Source of the DNA: an uncultured Alphaproteobacteria bacterium
GTDB lineage: Bacteria > Pseudomonadota > Alphaproteobacteria > Micavibrionales > Micavibrionaceae
Assembly: GCA_946480475.1 (NCBI GenBank)
Contig: CAMLJM010000007.1
Coordinates: forward strand, 1 to 64,000
Direction of reading: 5' to 3'
Length of the DNA: 64,000 bases
Positions 54,243 to 61,527 of the stretch are shown here, piece by piece. The position numbers and the translations under genes were made by a program. The stretch's first letter is position 1, and each line of letters starts with the position of its first letter. The notes beneath the pieces were generated by a model that ran no database searches, was not told where the DNA came from, and saw only the letters and a program-made list of their open reading frames with translations.

Positions 54243-54617
54243 ATGAGTACGCTTAAGCACCCTGGCATTGATATGGTTGAAAACTTACGCGCACGTGGCG
54301 ATCGTGACGATAAACAAATAGCCTCGCGCCTCCGTCAGGAGAAAGCGGCCCTTAATATAGCCATGGAAAAAACGGCGCAGAGCGATCCCGCAAAATTGTC
54401 TGGCAAAGATATTGAGCAATTGCGCGCTTATGAAGTCGCCCTGGCTTATATCGATATCGATGATTTAAGCAATACGATTGCCACAAGCAAATTGCGGGAT
54501 GCCATTAAAGGTGTAAATCCGACAAGCGGTCAACCCAGCGATTCAGGATTGTATGCAAACAGAAAAGAATACGCTCTCACGCATGCCACAGAGCGTGTGA
54601 CCATCCACCTTTCCTAG
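54243..54617 (+). CDS. Hypothetical protein, paralogue A2
   Basis: A 124-residue helical protein paralogous to the gene at 53378: KHPGIDMVENLRARG (5-19) and YEVALAYIDIDDL (63-75) are the shared segments. The central part is charged (REKAALN-like, here RQEKAALNIAMEKTAQ). Unknown function. The 3' end lies 74 bp before the transporter gene. Confidence 0.6.
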   Translation: MSTLKHPGIDMVENLRARGDRDDKQIASRLRQEKAALNIAMEKTAQSDPAKLSGKDIEQLRAYEVALAYIDIDDLSNTIATSKLRDAIKGVNPTSGQPSDSGLYANRKEYALTHATERVTIHLS

Positions 54618-54691
54618 CAGTTTGTCTAACCTCATAGCCAGTATTCATCCTGCCCCTCTTCCTGTATTGTGAAGGCAAGAGGATATGAGTA

Positions 54692-55651
54692 ATGACTGAA
54701 AGTCCCGTCGAAAAACCCCTTCTCATTTTTCTGGCTATTAGTGGCGCCACATTTCTGTTTGCTTTGATGAACCTGTTCGTCAAGCTGGCCGCCGAACATC
54801 ACGCCATTCCGCAAGTCATGTTCTTCCGCAATTTCATCGGCATGTTGCCGGTGATTTGGCTAATCACCAGCCGCAAGGAGTTTTCCTTATTTAAAACCCG
54901 CAACTTCTCCGGTCATTTTGTACGCGGCTTTGTCGGCTTCTTCAGCATGTGCTGCTGCTTCTGGGCCTTCAAAATGCTGCCTCTGGCAAACGCCACAGCC
55001 ATTTTGTTTGCATCCCCCCTTATTCTCACCAGCCTGTCTGTCGTTCTTCTGGATGAAAAAGTGGGTCCCCATCGCTGGACCGCCGTTATCATCGGTCTGG
55101 CTGCCGTGCTGTTCATGTTGCAGCCTGCCGGGGGTGGCGATGCGATCGGCAGCATGATCGCCATGTGTGCCGCTATCCTGATGGCCTTCGCCATGGTTTC
55201 CATCCGCAAGCTCAGCAAGACGGAACATTCGCTAACGATTGTTTTCTACTTCAGTGCTTTCTGTACGGTTATGAGCGGTTTCTGGATGCTGGCTGTATGG
55301 ACAACACCCAGCGCCTTAAGCCTCTTTTACCTGGCCATGACAGGGTTATTAGGGGGTATTGCCCAAATGGGCATGACCTATGCTTACGCCAAGGCTCCGG
55401 CAGCCTATGTCAGCGCTTTTAGCTATTTCGGTATTGTATTTGCCGCGATGCTGGATTTTGCCATCTGGCAGGTTGTACCCGTATGGCAGATATGGCTCGG
55501 CAGTCCTATTGTCGTGGGCGCAGGTCTTTATATCGTCTGGCGCGAAACCAAAAAGAAATATACGCCCACGGCTGTTGGCGCGGTCGATCTTGATGGTAGT
55601 GGACCCGAGGTCCCCACCCAAAAAGACAAAGAAGACGATTTTACTATTTAG
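54692..55651 (+). CDS. DMT-superfamily (EamA) transporter
   Basis: A 319-residue protein with ten predicted helices in two EamA halves (FLFALMNLFVKLAAEHHAIP; ILMAFAMVSIRKLSKTEHSL). The first-half motif MFFRNFIGMLPV and the LASPL-type (ILFASPLILTSLSVV) segment are typical. Substrate unknown; metabolite export is common. A hydrophilic Asp-rich C-terminus follows. Its stop overlaps the DUF1826-like gene by 4 bp. Confidence 0.9.
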   Translation: MTESPVEKPLLIFLAISGATFLFALMNLFVKLAAEHHAIPQVMFFRNFIGMLPVIWLITSRKEFSLFKTRNFSGHFVRGFVGFFSMCCCFWAFKMLPLANATAILFASPLILTSLSVVLLDEKVGPHRWTAVIIGLAAVLFMLQPAGGGDAIGSMIAMCAAILMAFAMVSIRKLSKTEHSLTIVFYFSAFCTVMSGFWMLAVWTTPSALSLFYLAMTGLLGGIAQMGMTYAYAKAPAAYVSAFSYFGIVFAAMLDFAIWQVVPVWQIWLGSPIVVGAGLYIVWRETKKKYTPTAVGAVDLDGSGPEVPTQKDKEDDFTI

Positions 55652-56370
55652 GCCTGATCGTAAGTCAGGATGCCCCGTGTACCCGGACGCATGTTCAGTT
55701 CAGGGCATAAACCTGATGCGGCATGCATCAGCGGATTGGCAAAGGCACTGCCCTTATGAATACTCATGTGATGTTTCTCAACCTGTTCCAGCCGCGCATG
55801 ATCTTTGAAATCCGTGCCTAGCCTGTTACTGGTCATACCGCCTTGGTCATCATATTCACATTCGTATTTGTTCCAGTCGATGTAATCATCAGGCAGCCAT
55901 AGGGTGCGCGCATCCCCCAGAATAGTCTCCAGCCCCCGCAACGTAACCTGGTTGTCAGTATGGCAAAGGATGCCCCGCTTCTCCTGCCCCTGCAGGCGCC
56001 ACATGGACCGCACATCCTCAAAACCTGTTACATGACTATACAGGTCCAAGCCTGATGTAATGTGATCAAGGAACTGTGTCCGCCCAGCGCCCTCGGGCAC
56101 ATCACCCACAATCTGCAGCTCTTTTGAGCGGACATTGTAATAAAAGAATGCGGGTTCGATCCCGTATTCAGGATGGGGATCCTCTGCCGTTGGGGTCATA
56201 TAGCGGCGCTCAATATCAAGGCCGCGCAGATAATGTTCGATCGCAGGGTCCTGAACCCTGTAGGCAGATGCAAGATTGATTTCCGGACGATGGATCTGAA
56301 TCAGGGCCTGCTCGATATCCCCTGCTTCTGTGCCGATAACGGCCTGACCGAACTTCTCACGAATAGCCAT
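55648..56370 (-). CDS. DUF1826-like hypothetical protein
   Basis: A 240-residue soluble protein. The segment ILCHTDNQVTLRGLETILGD and the C-terminal IHKGSAFANPLMHAASGLCP and GTRGILTYD resemble DUF1826, a family of unknown function. The match is from memory and moderate. It is convergent with the DMT transporter and divergent from fdxA. Confidence 0.6.
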   Translation of the reverse strand: MAIREKFGQAVIGTEAGDIEQALIQIHRPEINLASAYRVQDPAIEHYLRGLDIERRYMTPTAEDPHPEYGIEPAFFYYNVRSKELQIVGDVPEGAGRTQFLDHITSGLDLYSHVTGFEDVRSMWRLQGQEKRGILCHTDNQVTLRGLETILGDARTLWLPDDYIDWNKYECEYDDQGGMTSNRLGTDFKDHARLEQVEKHHMSIHKGSAFANPLMHAASGLCPELNMRPGTRGILTYDQA

Positions 56371-56481
56371 GCAAAACTCCTAACTGATTAAACCACCATA
56401 AAAATAATATGTCAAATTAACGAGTCTGGATTTTCCCGCTTCCTCATGGCATATAGACGCCACTAGCGTTTGAGGTTTCCC

Positions 56482-56826
56482 ATGACTTTTGTTGTTACTG
56501 ACGTCTGCATTAAATGTAAGTACACGGATTGTGTAGAGGTCTGCCCTGTCGATTGCTTCTACGAGGGGGAAAATATGCTGGTAATCCACCCGGACGAATG
56601 CATAGACTGTGGCGTCTGTGAGCCGGAATGCCCTATCGAAGCGATCGTCCCCGATATCGATGCCAAGGCCGAAGACGGCAAATGGGTCGAGATTAACCGC
56701 AAATACGCCGAGTTATGGCCTAACCTGACCCGCGCCAAGGACGCCCTTCCCGAAGCGGAAGAATTTAAGGACAAAGCCAATAAGTACGAAGAGTTCTTCA
56801 GCCCTCGCCCTGGGGACGGCGATTAA
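56482..56826 (+). CDS. fdxA: 7Fe-8S-type ferredoxin FdxA
   Basis: A 114-residue ferredoxin. The N-terminal cluster motif is [14 protein letters not shown] and the second [14 protein letters not shown]; an inserted pair of Cys spacing and the extended C-terminus ([12 protein letters not shown]) fit the FdxA 3Fe-4S/4Fe-4S type. Electron carrier. Adjacent to carD, a frequent arrangement in alphaproteobacteria. Confidence 0.95.
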   Translation: MTFVVTDVCIKCKYTDCVEVCPVDCFYEGENMLVIHPDECIDCGVCEPECPIEAIVPDIDAKAEDGKWVEINRKYAELWPNLTRAKDALPEAEEFKDKANKYEEFFSPRPGDGD

Positions 56827-57144
56827 ACCGATTCTCTGTCTTTTTGAACGAGCTGTTTCATAATTATGATTTTTCTTCAGTGGATAGTTTTGTGAATATT
56901 TACTTTAATTAATTTTTCTATCTTATTGATTTTACTATATTTGCCACAATCGTATCGAAAATAATATATGGAAACTACCCAATTTAGAGGTTGAAATTTT
57001 ACGAAATTTTAACTATAGTCTCTCCATTCGCAATAGCGGCTTCGGCTCTTGAACGTCATAATCATGACCCATGGACCGTGTCTTAAGGATCATTCATGAG
57101 AATGCTCCTCTATTGCATTGATTTTGATAGAAAAAGGTAGAGAG
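56827..57144. other. AT-rich intergenic region between fdxA and carD
   Basis: This 318-bp stretch has no gene. It is AT-rich in its first half (ACTTTAATTAATTTTTC and similar). It holds the carD promoter (56991-57019) and a leader of about 120 nt in which AATGC and GCATT could form a small hairpin near the ribosome site. No RNA gene was recognised. Confidence 0.6.
56991..57019 (+). promoter_or_regulatory. Sigma-70-like promoter of carD
   Basis: TTGAAA (56991-56996), 17-bp spacer, TATAGT (57014-57019). Near-consensus at ideal spacing in an AT-rich region; predicts a 5' leader of about 120 nt. Confidence 0.65.
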
Positions 57145-58065
57145 ATGGCAGCCGTAAAAACCAAAAAAGTACAAAAAGCTCCCGCTAAGAAAGCAGTCAA
57201 AACCGCAGCACCAAAAGCCAAGGCCGCAAAGCCCGTTGCCAAAGTCGTGAAGACCGCTACCGTTGCCAAGAAACCGGCAACCAAAATCACAGCCACTAAA
57301 ACAGCCGCCAAGAAAGTGGCCACCCCTGCTAAAGAAGCAAAGATTTCCAAGAAGGCTGAAACCTCCGTTGTGGTAAAACCTGTGGCCAAGGCCCCTGTCG
57401 TAACAGCGCCAGTTGCCGTTACCAAGCCAGCCCTGCCTGTACGTCAGTCCGCCATGACACCGGCCCAGCGCCCGAACAGCCCGTTCAGCGCGAACCGTCC
57501 TGGCCAGCAACCACAGCGCCAGATTGTTACCACAGCGCCCAAAGCGCCCCTGAATGACAATGGCGCCGTCGTCAACTTCAAAGTCGGCGATGCGGTTGTT
57601 TACCCAGCTCATGGCGTAGGCGTTGTCGAGAACATCGAAACACAAACAATTGCCGGTATGGAAATCCAGCTCTATGCGATCCGTTTTGAAAAAGACCGCA
57701 TGTGCCTGAAAATCCCGGTATTCAAGGCCAAGACATCCGGTCTGCGCAAGCTATGCTCCACAGACCGCCTGAAAGACGCTATGAAAACCCTGCAGGGTCG
57801 CGCCAAAATCAAGCGCACCATGTGGAGCCGTCGTGCCCAGGAATATGAAATGAAGATCAACTCGGGTGACCCGGTATCAATTGCCGAAGTTCTCCGTGAT
57901 CTGAAACGCAGCAACGATGACCACGAGCAGTCATACTCTGAGCGCCAGATTTACCAATCTGCCCTCGAGCGCTTGGCGCGTGAAGTGGCTGCCGTTCAGA
58001 AAATCACTGAAATCCAGGCCGCTGAACAGCTTGAAAAGATGCTGGGCAAGCTCGCCGCCGCTTAA
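57145..58065 (+). CDS. carD: CarD-family transcription regulator with long basic N-terminal tail
   Basis: A 306-residue protein. Residues about 144-306 are a standard CarD/CdnL module: the RNA polymerase beta-interacting Tudor-like domain (VGDAVVYPAHGVGVVENIET), then the helical DNA-binding domain (WSRRAQEYEMKINSGDPVSI). CarD stabilises open complexes, notably at rRNA promoters. The first about 100 residues are Lys/Ala/Pro-rich (KKVQKAPAKKAVKTAAPKAK), like histone H1 tails, followed by a Pro/Gln stretch. ATG 57145 follows AGGTAGAG. The tail makes the protein nearly twice the usual length. Confidence 0.93.
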   Translation: MAAVKTKKVQKAPAKKAVKTAAPKAKAAKPVAKVVKTATVAKKPATKITATKTAAKKVATPAKEAKISKKAETSVVVKPVAKAPVVTAPVAVTKPALPVRQSAMTPAQRPNSPFSANRPGQQPQRQIVTTAPKAPLNDNGAVVNFKVGDAVVYPAHGVGVVENIETQTIAGMEIQLYAIRFEKDRMCLKIPVFKAKTSGLRKLCSTDRLKDAMKTLQGRAKIKRTMWSRRAQEYEMKINSGDPVSIAEVLRDLKRSNDDHEQSYSERQIYQSALERLAREVAAVQKITEIQAAEQLEKMLGKLAAA

Positions 58066-58101
58066 TCTCCCACCTCTATCAATGAGATAGAGTATAGATT
58101 T

Positions 58102-58129
58102 AAAAACCCGCTTTTATAGCGGGTTTTTT
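58102..58129 (+). terminator. Rho-independent terminator of carD
   Basis: AAAACCCGC/GCGGGTTTT stem (58103-58111 with 58119-58127), 7-nt loop TTTTATA, followed by TT. A strong terminator 36 bp after the carD stop. Confidence 0.85.
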
Positions 58130-58241
58130 CTTACTGATAAAAAAGCCTGTTCTTAATCTATACTTGTATTCATCCCCATTTGATGCGCACGCGTATTGTA
58201 TCCCCCTGATTTTGCATTAAGATTAATATGATTCTGGGAAG

Positions 58242-59129
58242 TTGATTCTCTTCACACCACGATTCCGTCTGGAATTTTATCAGGACTTGTCAGCCGTGTT
58301 TCACACAGCCGCATGTAACGGACCTTCCGACCCGCGCTTTGCCCTTATGGGTAAGCCGCGTCGTATCTGGGCTATCTCCGCCATGCACGCCGAAGCCCGC
58401 CGCCTTATGACCCTGCATGACCTTTTATACCCTATGATCCGCCCGGGTGACCGGCTTGTCTATCTCGGCAACTACACGGGGTATGGCAATGATCCTGTAG
58501 GCACTATTAATGAAATACTGACCTTCCGCCGTATGGTGATGGCCCTGCCCGGCATGATGGTGAATGACATCTCCTATTTGCGTGGCAGCCAGGAAGAGAT
58601 GTGGCAAAAACTATTGCAGATCCAGTTTGCCCCCAATCCTGCCGAAGTTTTGAATTGGATGTACGATAACGGCCTGTCACAAACGCTGGAGGCCTATAAT
58701 ATTGATCCCCGGCAAGGCCAGATAGCCGCTGCTGAAGGCGTTATGAGCCTGACCAAGTGGACAGCCAAGATTCGCGATGCCCTGCGCCGCCATCCCGGGC
58801 ATGATATATTTTCCACGCATCATCGCCGGGCGGCATATACCAGCGAGCAAACAGAATACCCCATGCTATTTGTCCATACCGGCCTGAATCCCGAACGCCC
58901 CTTGCATGACCAGGGCGATAGTTTCTGGTGGGGCGGCAAACAATTTGACGGTATTAATATACCCTATAACCCTTTCCAAAAAGTTGTACGGGGCTATGAT
59001 GCGGAGCGCCGTGGCGTGCATTTAAACTGCGTCACAGCCACTTTGGATGGCGGCTGCGGCTTTGGCGGCACTTTAGTATGCGCTGGCTTTACGCCTTTAG
59101 GCGATATCTTCGAACTCATTGAAACTTAA
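58242..59129 (+). CDS. PPP-family metallophosphatase-like protein lacking catalytic residues
   Basis: About 295 residues; the TTG start at 58242 is uncertain. It follows the PPP phosphatase fold in order: IWAISAMHAEA (GDxHG site, Asp replaced by Ala47), LVYLGNYTGYG (GDxVDRG site, Asp77 to Asn, Asp80 to Gly, Arg81 to Tyr), YLRGSQEEM (GNHE site, Asn to Ser116, His to Gln117), LFVHTGLNPERPL (His212 kept), VVRGYD (HGH site, lost). Most metal ligands are gone, so it is probably a pseudophosphatase with a binding role. It lies between carD and rpoH. Confidence 0.85.
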   Translation: MILFTPRFRLEFYQDLSAVFHTAACNGPSDPRFALMGKPRRIWAISAMHAEARRLMTLHDLLYPMIRPGDRLVYLGNYTGYGNDPVGTINEILTFRRMVMALPGMMVNDISYLRGSQEEMWQKLLQIQFAPNPAEVLNWMYDNGLSQTLEAYNIDPRQGQIAAAEGVMSLTKWTAKIRDALRRHPGHDIFSTHHRRAAYTSEQTEYPMLFVHTGLNPERPLHDQGDSFWWGGKQFDGINIPYNPFQKVVRGYDAERRGVHLNCVTATLDGGCGFGGTLVCAGFTPLGDIFELIET

Positions 59130-59315
59130 AGATTTTTTAGTCTTGCAATAATTTTGTACCTTCCAGAAAAAAATATACTGGAAAAGCCCTTGATTGGCCT
59201 ATTTTTCGACACATTTTTGGTGCTAAACTAATCAGTGTAGTCACAAAGAGTGGTTGCTTATTGTAAGGACCGCGTTGTGTTGGAACCAATTAAAGCCTAC
59301 GGGGGTTATACTGTT

Positions 59316-60203
59316 ATGGCACATATAGATGACGTACAAACGCAAAAATCTAACCTGGAATATATCCGCAACTCGATGAACGAGCCTTTGCTCGAAAAGG
59401 ATCACGAGCTCGATCTGGCGCGCCGCTGGCGCGACAAAGGGGATGAAAAGGCCCTGCACGAGCTTGTAACATCCTACACGCGTCTGGTTGTGGCCATGGC
59501 CTCTCGCTTCCGCAATTACGGCCTGCCGATTGGCGACCTGATTCAGGAAGGTAATATTGGCCTGATGCAAGCTGCCAACCGTTTTGAACCGGAGCGTGGC
59601 GTGCGTTTCTCAACCTACGCCGCCTGGTGGATCCGCTCCTCTATTCAAGACTATGTGTTGCGTAACTGGTCGATTGTTCGTACCGGTACAACCGCCGCCC
59701 AGAAATCGTTATTCTTCAACCTGCGTCGTCTGCGCGCCAAAATTGAAGGCAAGAACGGTCAGGAAGGTTTAGGTCCTGAAGGTCGCAAGCAGATTGCCAA
59801 AGACCTGGACGTCAAGATCTCTGATGTTGAGGATATGGAAGCCCGCCTCGCCGCTAATGATCAATCACTGAATGCGGTGATTGGTGAGGACGGTGATGCC
59901 GACTGGCAAAGCTTCCTTGCTGATAGTCGCCCTAACCCGGAAGAAGTTGTTATGGGTATGAAAGATGCCCAGACACGCTCTGCCTGGCTGCAGTCCGCCT
60001 TGGGCGAACTTTCGGACCGGGAACAAACGATTATTCGTGAACGCCATCTTGTTTATGAACCCGTAACTTTAGAGGAACTGGGGAAACAGTTGGGCGTTAG
60101 CAAGGAACGGGTCCGTCAGTTAGAACAGCGGGCCATGGACAAACTGAAGGTATCGATGAGTCGTCACGTGAGCGATGCACATGACATGCTGATTGAGTAC
60201 TAA
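59316..60203 (+). CDS. rpoH: RNA polymerase sigma factor RpoH (sigma-32)
   Basis: A 295-residue heat-shock sigma factor. Region 2 is RLVVAMASRFRNYGLPIGDL then RGVRFSTYAAWWIRSSI; the RpoH box QKSLFFNLRR is at residues 129-138; region 4 is TLEELGKQLGVSKERVRQLE. ATG 59316 follows GGGGG by a few bases; upstream in-frame codons are not family-like. RpoH directs chaperone and protease genes. The leader (59130-59315) contains a TTCCAG/CTGGAA inverted repeat. Confidence 0.96.
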   Translation: MAHIDDVQTQKSNLEYIRNSMNEPLLEKDHELDLARRWRDKGDEKALHELVTSYTRLVVAMASRFRNYGLPIGDLIQEGNIGLMQAANRFEPERGVRFSTYAAWWIRSSIQDYVLRNWSIVRTGTTAAQKSLFFNLRRLRAKIEGKNGQEGLGPEGRKQIAKDLDVKISDVEDMEARLAANDQSLNAVIGEDGDADWQSFLADSRPNPEEVVMGMKDAQTRSAWLQSALGELSDREQTIIRERHLVYEPVTLEELGKQLGVSKERVRQLEQRAMDKLKVSMSRHVSDAHDMLIEY

Positions 60204-60219
60204 GCCTTCGGATAAGTTG

Positions 60220-60249
60220 AGAGAGATGAACCTGTTTCCCCATCTCTCT
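60220..60249 (+). repeat. Inverted repeat after rpoH
   Basis: AGAGAGATG (60220-60228) pairs with CATCTCTCT (60241-60249), 12-nt loop. It has no T-run, so it is a hairpin rather than a complete terminator, the first of three 3' stem-loops. Confidence 0.6.
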
Positions 60250-60255
60250 TAGCCG

Positions 60256-60310
60256 GTGCGGCCGGGCCTACTCTGTCTCCCCCAACCCCAACCCGGCCGC
60301 ACTTCTTTTT
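60256..60310 (+). terminator. Terminator-like hairpin with large loop after rpoH
   Basis: GTGCGGCCGGG (60256-60266) pairs exactly with CCCGGCCGCAC (60292-60302), loop 25 nt, followed by TTCTTTTTG. The long loop is unusual. Confidence 0.6.
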
Positions 60311-60339
60311 GTACTGATTAGTAGGGTCTAGAAGAAACT

Positions 60340-60373
60340 ATCCCCCGACTGAAATGGCCGGGGGATTTTTATT
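60340..60373 (+). terminator. Second rpoH terminator
   Basis: ATCCCCCG (60340-60347) with CGGGGGAT (60359-60366), loop 11 nt, then TTTTTATTT. A typical Rho-independent terminator on the plus strand; the minus-strand gene 60387-61454 ends just downstream. Confidence 0.75.
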
Positions 60374-60386
60374 TATACTGAATTTC

Positions 60387-61454
60387 CTAGAAGAGAGGCT
60401 TGAGCTGGCTTTTCATGGTCTCCAAACGCTCGGCATCCTTACCTGTTAGACGTATTGTTTTACCCAAGGTATCACTCATGCGTTCTGTGGGGGTAAAACC
60501 TGCCCTTTGCAGGCCTAAAACAATTTGTATGAATTCACTGTTGCTCATATCGCCAATCGGCAGGCGAGCAATTTTTTGTCCTTTGGTATCCTGCGCGCCT
60601 TGCCACTCCTTCTTCAAAAATAATGGTGTGCCTGGGTGAATCTCGCGGAATTTCTTGGCGTCGTCCCCCTTCAGATAAATAGCCAGGCCATCAAACTCTT
60701 CTGAATGAGCGAATGTCGGATGCAAGCCTTCCTGCATGAGTTCTTTCATAATTCTCTGCGCTCTTTGCGCTTCCATCCCCTCAAGCGGCAACCGCGTCCC
60801 TGTAGCAGCATCTCTCCACTCAAACCGTAAAAACTCTTTCTCAGGAGAGTCTTCAGGTAACATGGGTGGTAGCTCCCGTTTTACCGGGGCTCTTTCAGGC
60901 TTCTTCGCTTCACCCTCCACTTTAAAGTCTACGTAAGGGTCATTTTGCGTTGATGGATTATATTCAGACTTATCTGCTACTTCAGGATTGTAAATGCCGC
61001 GCGTAGGAATATCCCAGCCGTAAGAAAGATACGGGCTGTTTCCTACAGCTCTCTCATTGGCGGGGGGTGACGCTGGCCTGACGCCCGCCTCGCGCAATTT
61101 TTTATCTATCTCGTTAAACATCAACATATTGCGGACATATCCAGCGCCTGATGTTCTAAGAGTATCTATCGAAATCGTTTTTTGATCAGAGTGTTCTGCC
61201 TTCATCTGATCAAGCCTTTTCGGAGTCACTACAGTAGCTGACTGAGGAAACGGGCTTTTCAAAAGCACATCGGCAATAATGTTCCATGCCTTGGGAACAT
61301 CGTCATGAGCGACTGACACTTTGAATTTCCAGCCATCTTCGTTTTGATAATCAAAGCCCTTGGTCGTAAGCTGAATCCAGTTGCCAAGCGTAGCCGCATA
61401 ACCGTCTTCACGCTGCATGCCGCCATCACTCATTTCTTTGTAATAATTACGCAC
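60387..61454 (-). CDS. Hypothetical protein with C-terminal internal duplication
   Basis: A 355-residue protein from GTG 61454 (GGGGG ribosome site; TTG 61469 also in frame). Two copies of about 62 residues occur at 212-271 and 283-346, sharing the EW start, LP, the G(L/F)xPT segment and LKGDDAKK/LTGKDAER. The N-terminus (about 41-65) reads GWKFKVSVAHDDVPKAW, resembling from memory the KFHISV segment of OspF/SpvC phosphothreonine lyases, but the lyase His and catalytic Lys are not kept. No signal peptide or membrane segment. Function unknown; an effector-like origin is speculation. Confidence 0.7.
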   Translation of the reverse strand: MRNYYKEMSDGGMQREDGYAATLGNWIQLTTKGFDYQNEDGWKFKVSVAHDDVPKAWNIIADVLLKSPFPQSATVVTPKRLDQMKAEHSDQKTISIDTLRTSGAGYVRNMLMFNEIDKKLREAGVRPASPPANERAVGNSPYLSYGWDIPTRGIYNPEVADKSEYNPSTQNDPYVDFKVEGEAKKPERAPVKRELPPMLPEDSPEKEFLRFEWRDAATGTRLPLEGMEAQRAQRIMKELMQEGLHPTFAHSEEFDGLAIYLKGDDAKKFREIHPGTPLFLKKEWQGAQDTKGQKIARLPIGDMSNSEFIQIVLGLQRAGFTPTERMSDTLGKTIRLTGKDAERLETMKSQLKPLF

Positions 61455-61484
61455 GAAGAGTACCCCCAATATATTATGGTTGAA

Positions 61485-61512
61485 ATTCTAACATAGGAGA
61501 ATTAATGACCAA
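61485..61512 (-). promoter_or_regulatory. Promoter upstream of the duplicated-domain gene
   Basis: On the minus strand TTGGTC (61512-61507), 16-bp spacer, TAGAAT (61490-61485), about 30 bp from GTG 61454. It places the gene under its own promoter after the M48 gene. Confidence 0.45.
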
Positions 61513-61527
61513 TTAATTGTTAACCCT

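Noticed and set aside
56150..56166. GCGGGTTCGATCCCGTA resembling a tRNA T-arm
   Set aside because: It lies inside the DUF1826-like coding region and no acceptor, D or anticodon arms can be placed upstream.
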